Shown here: positions 1-11,166 of the stretch, one piece after another
Layout of the letters: every line of letters starts with the position of its first letter
Numbering within the stretch: the stretch's first letter is position 1
Source: Hanleya hanleyi
Taxonomy: Eukaryota; Mollusca; Polyplacophora; Lepidopleurida; Hanleyidae
Length of the DNA: 64,000 nucleotides
NCBI GenBank assembly: GCA_036873755.1
Contig: JAVTVY010047868.1
Span: forward strand, 1 to 64,000
Direction of reading: 5' to 3'
Notes under the pieces: model-generated
Seen by the model: only the letters and a program-made list of their open reading frames with translations
Databases searched by the model: none
What the model was told of the DNA's origin: nothing
Position numbers and translations under genes: made by a program

Positions 1-1619
1 ACCGATACCGTATACTCATTCATTCACGCAAGCATCATATATGCAAGTAATTTGGTCACGATGCATGCAGCTATAGGCGAGACACTCGAGATCCTCGCTA
101 TGTCCTTTGCCATCGAAAAAGGGGGATACGGTGGTCACTCACGGAAAATTTATAAAATTCAGATCATTTTCGGCGAATTTTTGGAGCATTTGAAACTAAA
201 TAGCATCTATAGTAAGTTTTAGGGGAGGATCCAGTGAAAATCAAAGGGTGTCCAACGTCGTCCATTTACTATCAGCGCGACATACCAGGAGAGACCGGGG
301 GCATGTTCCTCGGAAATTTTTGAAATATTAGGCTTCTCTTAACGCATTTCAGAGGTATTATCAGAGGGAATCTTTCCGAAAGGTTTCACTCTTTTCCTTC
401 TGAAAAAAAACCCCATCCCTCAAAATTTTACAAGATTAAGATGCAGTACGTTTCTTCAGAATTTACAGTGTCCGACGTATAGTGACGTCTTCTTCACCTA
501 ATCGAATACAGACCACTCGTTTTGATGTTGTTGAACAAATCGCTTAACAACGTCTTCTGGGTCCAACAACAGAGCATCTTTCTCTCCCATCCTATTCAGC
601 ATCTTCATGCACGTACGGTAAATGTTCGCTCACTAAAGATCTTCCAAACTTCCAGCCTTGATCATCTTGTTCAGGAGTCAATTAAGCAACCGTCGACGAA
701 GATCAGTACATTGATGAATATAATGGACATTTCCCTGACGAGGTGTTCTTGTTTTCCCTCGATTGTTAATTTTTCTTGACAAATTATTAGGGGGCTATAG
801 CCCCCCCCCCCCACCCCCCGTTCCGCCGTCCCTGAGAATAAAGGCAAAACATTTTTTTAATGTGCATATATCTATCCGAGAGGTCTTCCGTTGTGTAGCT
901 AAATGATAGTCTTCTATACATGGTTGAATGCTATTCGGTAATTTTGAAGCACTGGTCGAGTTTAGTTGATAATTTTAGAAATGTGGGAAATTTCCCGTAG
1001 TGAATGGAATTTGGAAAAATCTGGAATTTGGTTGGAACAGATGGGTCTCAACCCACGGTTCATTTATTCCAGGTCAGCGGGTAAAAATCTGTCAATTTGT
1101 CACCCCATATTTGTTATCAACGAATCTGAAGAACGACTATTCCTAGAAGCACTAAACTGACATTGGGACATTGTCATAGTGCACGTCCGTCCATCCGGGT
1201 CGCCAGGTCAAACTTTGCCAATTTGTCATCATTGCTTGTCCCTTCACCACGACCCTTTTAAATACCCTAAGGCCGAGGGGCTCGCAGAACTTTGCGCGAT
1301 TCTTGTTAATTTTAAATCACAAATGTATACTCAGTACTGCTATACGCTGTTTTAAGTTAACATTTTGTTGTTTAATTTGCACAATTTCTAGATCTCTAAC
1401 ATATCATGGAAATGAATGATAACAATGAAACTGTTAATACTTTGATATCCTGATTCTGCATACACACGTACGAGGTGGAAGGGGGGGGAGGGGAGGGGGC
1501 GGCATTACGTAGCATACAGGGGGTAGCAGGTGTCAAAAATCCCAAGTTTTCAGCGTCCAGTTGTACCGGTCCTTTTTAGATGCTCCCTGATGTCAAATCT
1601 TTTGATTTCGAGGTCTTTC
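1..1619. other. No gene seen; G-run and small hairpin
   Basis: I see no protein or RNA gene that I can support. The short open frames lack recognisable domains. A GC-rich perfect hairpin sits near 790-813 (GGGGCTATAGCCCC) and continues into a C-run. A purine G-run near 1480-1502 could form a G-quadruplex. Confidence 0.5.
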
Positions 1620-1686
1620 CATTACGGATGCGGAAATTCTGTATGGACAGCGGCTGAATTATGAATGTCGGATCTGACGCTTACAT
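1620..1686 (+). mobile_element. Relic of Penelope-like element 3' end
   Basis: This stretch matches the sense-strand 3' end of the reverse-transcriptase element at 47192-47707 with scattered mismatches. It has the same order of words: ATGGACAGCGGCTGAATTATG, then GACGCTTAC. It is the oldest-looking and one of the shortest copies. Nothing of the RT frame remains. Confidence 0.65.
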
Positions 1687-2010
1687 CATGCCAGGTCCTC
1701 GGTTTTATATGTAATGATGGTACACTTGTCAAGTCCTCACTCATACGGGAAGGAGTCCAGGTCCTCGATAACATGGTAAATTGCACGAGGTCCTCGGTTT
1801 TATACTGAACTGTGTCATCCTGAGAAGTCCTCACAAGTATAGGAACGGGTTTATAGGTCCTCGCTTTTTTATTCATGTCTGCAGGACAAGCCAACTAGGA
1901 AAATATCCCCTAGAGGCCCAGAAGAATATAATACGGTGACTGGCTTTTGCTTACGCTGGCATTTAAGTAAAGTCCTCGGAAGTGGGGTTTGTAGTCATGG
2001 TCCTCGGTAC
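1687..2010. repeat. Spaced AGGTCCTCG / AAGTCCTCA motif array
   Basis: About eight copies of a 9-10 base word (AGGTCCTCGG, AAGTCCTCAC and variants) are spaced irregularly at roughly 25-55 bases, with TTTTATA-like text between. Similar motifs flanking TG microsatellites occur in other animal genomes as I recall them; here the array runs straight into a TG tract. Confidence 0.7.
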
Positions 2011-2021
2011 AGGCTTAATGC

Positions 2022-2322
2022 ACGTATGTGTGAGTGTGTGTGTGCGTGCATGTGCATGTGCGTGTGTGTATTCGTGTGCGTCTGTATGTGTGCGTGTGTG
2101 TATGCGTGCGTGTGTGTGTGCGTGTGTGTGTATGCATGCGTGTGTGTGTGCGTGTGCGTGTATGCATGCGTGTGTGTATGCGTGCGTGTGTATATGCGTG
2201 TGTGTATGGGTGTGTGTATGCATGTGTGTGTATGCGTGTGTGTGTGGGGGGGTATGCGTGTGTGTGTATGCAGCATGTGTGTGTGTATACGTCTGTGTGT
2301 AGGTGTGTGTGTCGCCGTGTGC
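2022..2322. repeat. Interrupted TG/TGCG microsatellite
   Basis: About 300 bases of TG dinucleotides with regular TGCG and TATG interruptions. It is open in several frames on both strands only because of its composition; the predicted Cys/Val and His/Thr repeats are not genes. Confidence 0.95.
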
Positions 2323-2329
2323 CATGAGA

Positions 2330-2425
2330 CAGACAGATGAGAGGAAGAAAGATCTACACGTTCACAAGTGTTCCTATAGCCCGGTAGTAACCTTTGACTC
2401 CTACGCTGCTCGTAAGTGACGTCAT
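2330..2425 (-). repeat. Solo 3' end of the C2H2 cassette
   Basis: On the minus strand this reads like the conserved cassette 3' segment: GAACGTGTAGATCTTTCTT, then CTCATCTGTCTG. The same words follow the C2H2 genes at 5210-6330 and 26274-28734. Confidence 0.6.
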
Positions 2426-2439
2426 CGTACACAGGCGCA

Positions 2440-2575
2440 CACACGCACACATACCTGGTGCACCCTGTACCCTAGCCCGTAGGGCATATGGTACACCATG
2501 ATACCAGGAACTGACCTTTGACCCCTGCGCGCAATTTTTATCCGTTATTACTAGCGCGCGCAGGGGTCAAACACA
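2440..2575. repeat. Hairpin repeat (CTGGTGCACCCTGTACC ... GGTACACCATG)
   Basis: An imperfect inverted repeat around CTGGTGCACCCTGTACC is followed by a second one (TGACCCCTGCGCGC with GCGCGCAGGGGTCA). Related sequence occurs in both arms of the 28.8-32.8 kb palindrome, at about 29905-30000 and 31885-31950. Confidence 0.65.
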
Positions 2576-3110
2576 CGAGAGCTACAACATGACACATCCC
2601 AGGACGCATTCGGATCAAGGATGGTCCCTCTCTACCCCAAATACCTTCCTTCACTGCCACAAAATGTCCACTTTGGCTACTACTCGTACTGATGACGTCA
2701 CCGATGACGTCACAAGTGACGTGGGCAGCCCTCAAATCGGGGTCTACACCCCGAAAGCTACAAGATGACACCTTCCAGGACGCATTCGGACCAAGGATGG
2801 TCCATCTCGACCCCAAATACCTTCCTGTAGTGCAGATTGACGCGGCTTGCACTTAAAAACACGCCATTCTGACTCTAACCCACACAAGCTTCACTTTGAC
2901 ACCTTCCACGACCCATTCGGACCCATAGCGGTCCATCTCTACCCCAAACACACACCCACATACCCCCCAAAATGCCTGCTTTCTATACTACGGCCAGACT
3001 GCGCATGCGCAGACTATTGAAAGCAGACGAACCATTAGTCCAGTCGGATGCTCCTCCACGAGAGCTTCAAAATAGGACCTGATACGACTTCATAGGTTCA
3101 TTAGGGGCTC
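2560..3110. repeat. Subterminal repeat cluster with CRE-like sites
   Basis: Three degenerate direct copies (starting near 2570, 2755 and 2885) share a core resembling CACGAATGCTTCA, ACCTTCCACGACCCATTCGG and ACCAAGGATGGTCC. The same core recurs at 4420-4480, 22.0-22.2 kb, 25.2-26.1 kb and 27.3-28.6 kb. Two TGACGTCA palindromes lie near 2692-2712. The segment 2611-2770 matches the right arm of the inverted-repeat unit ending at 25897. Confidence 0.7.
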
Positions 3111-3119
3111 ACGTAGACC

Positions 3120-4010
3120 TCAAAACGTCCAGCCCGTATGGGCCTATACCCCCATAGCCATGCAGTATAGGCCTATGGGCCTACCCAGGCCTCGGTGAAT
3201 TTTTTTCAAAAATTTCACCGTTTTGCTCCGGGTACCCTTCCCATCGTGTTCTACCTGACGAGACGTGAAAAACAAATCCAAGCAACCCATATCACAATGA
3301 ACGTGTGTGAATTTCCCAGGTTGAACTTATACCCCCATATAGCCAGTATGGGACTATATGGGCTATATGGTACTTTTCCAAAAATTTCACCGTTGCGCTC
3401 CGAGACCCTTCCCATCGTGTTCTAAATGACGAGACGTGAAAAACTAATCCAAACAGCCCATTTCACAATGAACGTGTGTGAATTTCCCAGGTTGAACCTA
3501 TACCCCCATATAGCCAGTATAGGACTACATGGGGCTATATACAGACCTCGGAGACTTTTGCCAAAAATTTCACCGATTCGCTCCAGGACCTCTCCCATTG
3601 TGTTTTTCTCGGCGAAGCGAGAAAAAGCCCACAAAAAATTTGACCACCCCTCCCCCCATATAGCCAGTATGAGCCTATATACAGACCTCGGTGACTTTTC
3701 CCAAAAATTTCACCGATTCGCTCCGGGACCCCTCCCATTGTCATTTTCTCGGCGAGACGAGAAAAACGAGACCCCACAACCCATAGTAAAGCCCACAAAA
3801 AAATTTGACCACCCTCCCCCCATATAGCCAGTATGAGCCTATATACAGACCTCGGTGACTTTTCCCAAAAATTTCACCGATTCGCTCCGGGACCCCTCCC
3901 ATTGTCATTTTCTCGGCGAAACGAGAAAAACGAGACCCCACAACCCATAGTAACACCCACACGAAAAATTGACCATCCCAATACCCCATACAGCAATTTT
4001 CCCTTATATT
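3120..4010. repeat. Tandem repeat, ~150-182 bp unit, six copies
   Basis: Six degenerate head-to-tail copies begin near 3149, 3331, 3502, 3652, 3818 and 3983. Each contains CCCCCATATAGCCAGTAT, then ACAGACCTCGG, AAAAATTTCACCG, and a CTCGGCGAGACGAGAAAA hairpin. Frames are open across several units, but the peptides follow the repeat and have no domain. A related sequence appears at 21.7-22.3 kb. Confidence 0.85.
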
Positions 4011-4103
4011 TTATAATACAGACCCCTATTGTAGGGGTAAAGTTCGTGTTCCGCTTTTCATAGTTTCGGAAAAAAAATCCTAATTTTACATGCACCCACC
4101 CCA

Positions 4104-4552
4104 TTGACTTGATAGGCAGGCCCCGATAAGCCCGGGGACCGATATTAGCCCTGTTGGCTAGAGTTGATAGGGGTTTTTCCCTATTTTAGGGTTACAGTCC
4201 GTGTTCCGCTTTTTATATTTTCGGGGACAAATCCTAATTTTACATGCACCCACCCCATTGACTTGATAGGCAGGCCCCGATAAGCCCGGAGACCGATATT
4301 AGCCCTTTTGGCTAGGGTTGATAGGGGTTTCCCCCTATTTTAGGGGTAAAGTCCGTGTTTCGCTTTTTATAGTTTCGGGAAAAAATCCTAATTTTACATA
4401 CACCCACCCACTGGATGCCCCTTCACGAATGCTTCACTTTGATACCTCACTCGACCCAATCGGACCATGCAGCGTATTTGAAGTCTGGGGACTACTTTTT
4501 CTCCGCGGAAGCTTTTTCCTGCGATCGCATCACCGCCAGACCGCATCACCGC
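4104..4552. repeat. Inverted-repeat arm (left), pairs with 6589-7037
   Basis: About 449 bases are repeated as reverse complement at 6589-7037 with few differences. The arm holds about 2.5 tandem copies of a ~152-bp unit (TTGATAGGCAGGCCCCG, GATATTAGCCC, TTTACATGCACCCACCCC). It ends at GCGATCGCATCACCGCC. A diverged copy of the inner end lies near 33375-33500. The enclosed ~2 kb carries the C2H2 cassette and one Polinton terminus. Confidence 0.9.
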
Positions 4553-5205
4553 GGATGAATATATTTCCTGCAACAGTTGGAACTCTCCTGTGTTGGAGGT
4601 AACTATTTGGTCATTCTGCCGGAACTATAGTGCACTTGACCTCTCCTCCACGTGGCCTCCACAAATTATGCAAATTTTTGAGGTCAAGTTGCGTTTAAAA
4701 GGGTTTTATATACTACTTACATACATAATCATTATTCCGGAAATTATCTAAAAAAAGAGATGTGTGGGATATATAATTATACGAGATGGTATATGGTTAC
4801 GGTGTATAGGTATTTGGGATGTGTTGAATACATAGTTATAGGAGATGTTTACGATATATAACTATACGGGATGTGTACGGTATATAGTTATACGGAATGC
4901 GCACGATATATATGTATACGGGATATTTACGGTATATATTTATACGGGCTGTGTACGGTGCAGGAGAAGGGGAAGAGTAATGGGGTTGAGTGAGTCGGTG
5001 AATGAGTGATGGTCACATAAACTCGTGTGTAAACCATTAGTCTCAGGTTGTATCCGAACATGGTTGGTGTCCTAGTGAAGCTCTTATCGGTAGAGCCATA
5101 CTGGTGGCCATACGCGTGCGCATGTGCATTAATGAGGATTGAAGAAATGGGAGGTTCAGAGGTGCTGACTATGTCCCAGGCCCTTCAAGGTTAGATTGTT
5201 TGCAA
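4553..5205. other. No gene; ~37-bp tandem repeat at 4769-4960
   Basis: No coding feature recognised. Between about 4769 and 4960 a ~37-bp unit resembling GGATGTGTACGGTATATAG is repeated about five times with drift. Confidence 0.55.
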
Positions 5206-5209
5206 TTCT

Positions 5210-6330
5210 TGTAGCGAGGGAATCGGAATCCCACGCAATGGCTTAACGCCCATCTTAACGTTTTATAGCCTCAACGCCCTAGCATAACGGTTTGAACCAT
5301 ATTGCAAACAGATGAAAGACAGAAAGATCATCTGGTTCAAAAGTTTTCATAAAGTTCATTATCACCAATGTTACATCATACACAAACTGGGGGGACACCT
5401 TTCCGTATGTGTATAACCTTGTCCAATTAGGGGACGCCATTTGGTGCTACATCTGTCATATTCGTTCTTGCCCGGTAGATGTATTCTCGGTTGCCCCTGT
5501 CCAATCAAAAGCCATTATTTGGTATTGCATCAACCTTCATCCATGTTCGCTCTGATCAGTTTGTTCTAATGGTCGTTGGGCAGGTCAGGTCGGCGACACG
5601 TCCTGGAAAAGCTGGTTGAACATTTTTTTGGTCACATTTTGCAGGATCTCGGTGTGTGGTAGCCCCATATCCTCCACCGAGGGCCGACTTTTCTTCATGA
5701 TGGACTTGTGCGAGGGGTTGCCTTTCATTTCAATCGGTAGCAGGCTATACTGCTCACAGATCGCAGTGGCTGTTTTCTTAAAAAGGAGGCGCATTTTGAG
5801 TTATCCTGTCCGGCGTTCTCGGTCACCTCAGCATAAGTATCAATAGCTTCATGCATAATACGATCGCAAATGGTTGTATCTTCCTCAATCAGGCGTCCTA
5901 GGGACGTAGCATGACTATCCGAGATCAAGATCACCGTATCAGTAGATAGACTCTGAGTGGTCTCTGTTTCGGTTTCAGTCGGTGGACTCTGGGAATCAGC
6001 TTGTATATTATTCTGGTGCCTCGTCATATCGTAGTGTTTTGTATACCTGCTTTCACACTCAGAGGAAATGTAAGCCATGTTGACGGCTGAACGTCGGCTG
6101 GGCAAGGTTTTAGGATACGTTATATTTTACGAACAGTAACGCCCATCAACGCCTAGCTTACCGCTTCAACGCCCTGGTGAAATAGCCCAGAAACTCTGAT
6201 GGGACTAGATATTCAACACTAATTCATCGAAATGTAGTGACACCCGTCGTTACGCCTTAACGCCCACCCCACCGCCTTAACGCCCCATCTTTACTCCATA
6301 ACGCCCGTCTCAACGCCTTAACACTCCAGC
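5210..6330 (-). mobile_element. C2H2/GGCGTTAA cassette, copy a
   Basis: This is a complete but decayed cassette read leftward. It has an upstream array of GGCGTTAA-like boxes (about 6115-6325), the C2H2 gene (5585-6078), and the 3' segment with a TGATGTAACATTGG word and further GGCGTTAA boxes (5210-5400). The upstream array stops exactly where the Polinton 1 terminal repeat begins. Confidence 0.75.
5585..6078 (-). pseudogene. C2H2 zinc-finger cassette protein, copy a (frameshifted)
   Basis: The protein family is recognised only from its copies in this window, so its function is unknown. The expected start is the ATG at 6078 (MAY...). The zinc finger is degraded: only one of the two cysteines of the C-x2-C pair is kept. 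A Ser/Thr/Glu-rich spacer follows. The helical C-terminal domain is split by a frameshift near 5790 and continues in another frame (ATAICEQYSLLPIEMKG). The protein at 31103-31624 is the best reference copy. The N-terminal finger suggests DNA binding, possibly to the GGCGTTAA boxes beside it; that is inference. Confidence 0.7.
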
Positions 6331-6332
6331 TT

Positions 6333-6588
6333 AGTTTCTGGGGCAACCCACTTGTTACCTCGATCAGGGAAGCTCTTCCCAGTGTCTGCTTGGCTGCAAC
6401 GGAGCCGCATTTCCTAGAGATGACGGCGGGAGAGCGAGCGGACATCGGGTGGGGCGAAAGCAGCTTGCGTGGGGGCGGTTCCGTGGGGGCGGATCAGTAG
6501 GGAGAGCATGCGGACAGCGGGTGGGGCGCGTGCAGCCAGCGTGGGGGCGCATCAGCAGGGAGAGCGTGCGGACAGCGGGCAGGGCGGT
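6333..6588. repeat. Polinton 1 left terminal inverted repeat
   Basis: The reverse complement aligns along its length with 20170-20442. It shares CAACCCACTTGTTACC, GAAGCTCTTCCC, CTGCTTGGCTGCA and the GC-rich GGACAGCGGGTGGGGCG units. It is about 256 bases and starts with AGT, as Polinton termini usually do. Confidence 0.85.
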
Positions 6589-7037
6589 GCGGTCTGGCGG
6601 TGATGCGATCGCAGGAAAAAGCTTCCGCGGAGAAAAAGTAGTCCCCAGACTTCAAATACGCTGCATGGTCCGATTGGGTCGAGTGAGGTATCAAAGTGAA
6701 GCATTCGTGAAGGGGCATCCAGTGGGTGGGTGTATGTAAAATTAGGATTTTTTCCCGAAACTATAAAAAGCGAAACACGGACTTTACCCCTAAAATAGGG
6801 GGAAACCCCTATCAACCCTAGCCAAAAGGGCTAATATCGGTCTCCGGGCTTATCGGGGCCTGCCTATCAAGTCAATGGGGTGGGTGCATGTAAAATTAGG
6901 ATTTGTCCCCGAAAATATAAAAAGCGGAACACGGACTGTACCCCTAAAATAGGGAAAAACCCCTATCAACTCTAGCCAACAGGGCTAATATCGGTCCCCG
7001 GGCTTATCGGGGCCTGCCTATCAAGTCAATGGGGTGC
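6589..7037. repeat. Inverted-repeat arm (right), pairs with 4104-4552
   Basis: Reverse complement of 4104-4552. Both outer sides carry the word TGCGGACAGCGGG (about 6577 and 7036), so the arm could have entered by recombination within this GC-rich Polinton terminal repeat. The arm interrupts the Polinton end. Confidence 0.85.
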
Positions 7038-7048
7038 GGACAGCGGGG

Positions 7049-7090
7049 GTTTCTGGCGCAACCCACTCGTTACCCACGGCCCGTGAAGCT
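7049..7090. repeat. Second terminus-like motif of Polinton 1
   Basis: TTTCTGGCGCAACCCACTCG repeats the outer terminus at 6335 and is closer to the right end (20418-20442) than the outer copy is. A further degenerate copy lies outside the right end at about 20450-20470. The ends are therefore doubled on both sides. Confidence 0.75.
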
Positions 7091-7303
7091 ATCCGGAACG
7101 GTCCACCACACTCGCCGGCCGGGCTCTCCTTTTAGACATACTCTTGGCAATGGATATACCTGAGGTATTAACGTTGCGACAAGAAGGGTTACAACGTTTG
7201 TGCTTGAACAAAGGTTGGTGAAACAGCACTTTGTGGAAAGAGCTGCTGCGACACTTACTGCAAGATCCACCTGGCAAAGATCCGCCAAGGCCGTAGGATT
7301 CCG

Positions 7304-7615
7304 GTGCCCTGTAGATTTTGTAGAAGAGGTGTTCAGAGTGACATACAGCTTTGCCGGACCTGTGGTCGAGACAAGATTCGGCACAGACATATAGCCTTGG
7401 AAAAGAGGGTTAGTCAGCAGTTCTGGTTGGTGTTGGCTCAGCTTCTTGCAGTCCGCACCCTCATTTGGAGAGAGGCTGTGTATGCTGTACACCCAGCCGG
7501 CAACATGACTACTATGGGTGAATACATTGGTCAGTTACTAGCTGAATGGCATACAGCGGAACCTGTTCACAGTGTTGTTCACAACATCCTGGATGAGCCA
7601 ACCCCAAAGCAGTAA
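7304..7615 (+). CDS. Small Cys-rich Polinton ORF, function unknown
   Basis: A 103-residue frame with a C-x2-C-x10-C-x2-C pattern (residues 3, 6, 17, 20), which looks like a treble-clef or zinc-ribbon site, followed by a helical stretch. Sequence of the same style continues upstream in another frame, from about 7200, so the true start is probably lost to a frameshift. It precedes the polymerase gene on the same strand with a gap of under 10 bases. I do not recognise the family. Confidence 0.5.
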   Translation: MPCRFCRRGVQSDIQLCRTCGRDKIRHRHIALEKRVSQQFWLVLAQLLAVRTLIWREAVYAVHPAGNMTTMGEYIGQLLAEWHTAEPVHSVVHNILDEPTPKQ

Positions 7616-7623
7616 AGAAGCGC

Positions 7624-10600
7624 TTGCTAAAACCCTTACTGCCAGCTGCTGCAAGCAGCTATCGACCTTCCCCTTCGCCTCGTAAGGTCAAGGAGAGAAA
7701 AAGGAAGGCCATTGTGGAGGAATTTGACCCACATCGCCTCTCCAAAACTTTTCGAACTACCCAGGACTACCCGAAGGAGATCCTGGACCTGCTCGATGTT
7801 GTAAGCAGCAAGAAGACAGGCGAGCTTGTCTTCAAGCAGACGCCGTGGGTAATAGGGAGCTACATGCGGGGTTGGCAGATGGATGTGCCTCAAGGCCATC
7901 CCCTCGGCGCAAACCAAGAGCTTTCTTGGATGGTATGCGCCCCGAGATCCACCAGAAACTCACAGAAGAGATTCTAGCTCGCAGAGGAGTCAAGTTCCAG
8001 CCTGCTCTTAAGATCCAGCTTAGTAAAGAGCAAGCTGATGGCAGCGTGTTTCACATAGATCCTGTGCTTCGCCACAAGCAGGAGGCTGTCCTACATCCCA
8101 CTAAGATCAATGTAGCACTAGACAGAGCATTCCCCATTATCCTCGAGACGCTTGAGAAATGAACGCAGGGAGGCTCAGAGTGGGCTGTCGATAGAACCAG
8201 AACTCTCGTGCTGGACATCGCCCGATACCAACCCCTGAGAGAAGGCTCCTACATACCACTACCAGCGAAAGTGAAAAACAAGAAAGCGGTCATCAACGTG
8301 AAAAATAAGGATGATCATTGTCTCCGATGGGCCTTGAGATCTGCTCTGTTTCCAGTAGCCAAAGACCCACAAAGGCCTTCAAAGTACCCAACAGATGATG
8401 GCCTGGACTTTGCAGAAATTATGATGATGGCCTGGACTTTGCAGAAATTAAATTAATACCCCCACACCCATATCTCAGGTCCCAAAAGTCGAAAAACAGA
8501 ATTATCTCGCCCTCAATGTCTTCGGCTGGGACAAGGGTGTTATCGTCCATAGGCTTAGCAAACAACCTGCAGACATGCACATGATCAACCTCTTGCTGAT
8601 CGAGAAGGAAGGTGAATACCATTACACCTGGATGAAGGACCTCAACCGTCTGCTCTATGACCAGTCATAGCTCCGGGAGCGCAAACACTTCTGCGAGCGC
8701 TGCATCCACGGCTACACCAGGGAAGACCTACTTGAGGCCCACAAGCCAGAATGCCGTGGAATTGGGCAGACGGCTGTCAGATTGGAGATGCCGGAAGAGG
8801 GGAAGACCAGGCTGACCTTTCAAAACCACCACAAGCAGCTCCCGGCCCCCTTCGTTATCTACGCTGTCTTTGAGGCCCTCACCACAAAGGTCGAGGACCC
8901 CGAGCTTGACACCGCCAAGAGCAACACGCGGAAAACACAGCAGGATGAGGCTTGTAGCTACTGCTACGTGGTCGTTGCGCTGCGATGGTAAGACAAAGCC
9001 GCCTGTGGAATATCGGAGGCCAAACGCAGCAGAGCACTTCATCAGGGCAGTACAAGAAGAGGAGCGCAGGATTAAGGGAGTGCTGGCCAACCCCAAAACC
9101 ATGCGGATGACCTCAGAGGACAGGCTAGCCTACAGCACAGCCACAACCTGCCACGTGTGCGAGGGGCCATTATATGGAGACTGTCCGCGACTACCGTCAC
9201 ATCACAGGGCACATCACATTTCAAAATCTACGCGGCTACGACTCGCATCTACTGATGCAGGCCGTCTCAAAGGTGGAGGGCAGGGTCACCTGTATCCCCA
9301 ACAACACGGAAAAGTAAATTTCCTTCTCCCTCGGGCAGCTCTGATTCATCGACAGCGCCCAGTTCCTGTTGGCATCTCTTGACAAGCTGGTGGCAGCCAA
9401 CCAGCCCGAGGCCTTGTAAATTACGACCCGGCACGAGCCCAGCAGAGAAAGGCGCGAGCTACTGCTACACAAATGGGTTTACCCATACGAGTACATGGAC
9501 TCCTGGGAGCGGTTCGTTGAGCCCCAGCTCCCACCAAAAGAAGCCTTCTACAGCAAGCTCTCCTGCGAACACATGGGATGCCTTCGGGTGCCACCACCTC
9601 GGAGACTACCACGACCTCTACTGCCGCACGGACTTCCTCCTCCTGGCAGACGTCTTCAAGATCTTCCTGATGACGTCAATGCAGCAGTACGGCATAGACC
9701 CCGCACACTACTACACCGGCCCCGGCCTCTCCTGGGACGCGTTGCTCAAGAAAACCGGAGTGGAGCTGGAACTGCTGACGGATTACGACCAGCATATCTT
9801 CATCGAAAAGGGAATGCGCGGCGGCATTTCCATGGTCTCGAAGCGCCACGCCCGGGAGAACAACCCGAGGGTTGAGGGGTATAACCCGTCGAAGCTGAAC
9901 AGCCACATCCTTTACCTTGATGCCAACAACCTGCACGGATGGGTTATGAGCCAGCCACTTGCTACAGGCGGCTTCAAGTGGGTAGAGGATCTGCAGAGCT
10001 TTGAGTGGGCCATAGAAGATCATCCGTCTGACAGCTCAGAGGGCTACATCCTCGAGATAGACCTGGAGAACCCGGAGGAGCTGCACAACATGTACAATGC
10101 CTACTCGCTGGCGTCGGAGCGCATGCTGGTTCAGAAAGAGTGGATGTCGGATTATCAGCATGACCTCCTCGGTGTTGGGGTGGCACCGACCGAGGTCGTA
10201 AAGCTGGTCCCCAACCTCCGCGACAAAGAACGCTACGTGCTTTGTTACCGCAAACTGCAGCTCTACATGTCCCTGGGCATGCGACTGAAGAAGGTCCATC
10301 GGGCCCTGAAATTCGAGCAGAGCCCTTGGATGGAGCCCTACATTAGGATGAACACCGAGCACCGGCAGAGTGCAGCCAATGACTTCCAGAAGGACCTGTA
10401 CAAACTGATGAACAGCTCAGTCTTCGGAAAGACCATGGAGAACCTCCGCAAGCGAGTTGGCGTCAAACTTGTTCGCGCAGATGAGAACAAACTTAAACGC
10501 CTGATAGCAAGCCCGGCCTTCGCACGGGCTAATGTCTTCGATGATGACCTCGCGGCGATCCAGATGCACAAGTTTGGCCCTCAACCGCCCTGTGTATGTG

Positions 10601-11129
10601 GGTATGAGCATCCTTGACCTCTCGAAGCACCTCATGTACGATTTCTTCTTCAACCAAATGAAGAATTGGTACGGAGAGCGCTGCCAGCTCCTCCACACAG
10701 ACAATGGGTCTCTCCTCCTTTAGATCCGTGTACAAGGACATGGCTGAGTGTGGCCACATCTACGACACCTTTGACTACCCCCAGGACCACTCGCTACACA
10801 GTACGGTGAACAAGAAGGTTCTGGGCAAAATGAAGGACGAGTGTGCCGGGCGCCTCATCGCTGAGTATGTGAGCCCAAAAATGTACAGTATTCTCGAGGC
10901 CGGCCGAAAAAACATAGAGAAGGCGAAGGGCGTCAAAAGCAACGTTGTGAAGAAGTGCATCCGCCATGAGCAGTATAAAGAGGCCCTCTTCGGTAAGAAG
11001 ACCTTCCGTGCTGCGGTCTGAGCGCCACCGCATCTACGGACAGCACCTAAACAAGGTGTCACTGCCCCCCTTCGAAAGCAAGCGCTGGATCGCAGAAAAT
11101 GGGGTGGACACATTGGCCTACGGCCACTA
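7624..11129 (+). pseudogene. Polinton protein-primed family-B DNA polymerase (decayed)
   Basis: This would copy the element by protein priming. The N-terminal region (7624-8160) and a conserved block with DDHCLRWALRSALFP (about 8310) lead into a zinc-binding C-x2-C (near 8694), the exonuclease region and the palm. Palm motif A is YLDANNLHGW (9913), motif B is LMNSSVFGK (10402), and motif C is at 10694-10711. Damage includes frameshifts near 7905, 8420, 8980, 9185, 9590, 10610 and 10715, stops near 8668 and 9315, and an apparent internal deletion near 9200. Exo I has Val in place of the expected Asp (8866). Motif C reads TDNGS where TDTDS is expected, removing a metal-binding Asp. The C-terminal part runs to a TAG at 11127. 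It is not functional as read. Confidence 0.92.
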
Positions 11130-11166
11130 GGACGCCGCCCCCGCTGGGCAGCTGAGATGAATGCGT

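Noticed and set aside
1936..2450. Several overlapping open frames on both strands (Cys/Val-rich and His/Thr-rich)
   Set aside because: They are translations of the TG microsatellite; length reflects lack of stops in the dinucleotide repeat.
3120..4010. Regularly spaced repeats considered as a CRISPR array
   Set aside because: Whole units of 150-182 bp are repeated, with no unique spacers, and the DNA is eukaryotic.
3195..4104. Open frames with repeated QKFHRFAPG-like peptides
   Set aside because: They follow the ~165-bp tandem DNA repeat, occur on both strands and have no domain.
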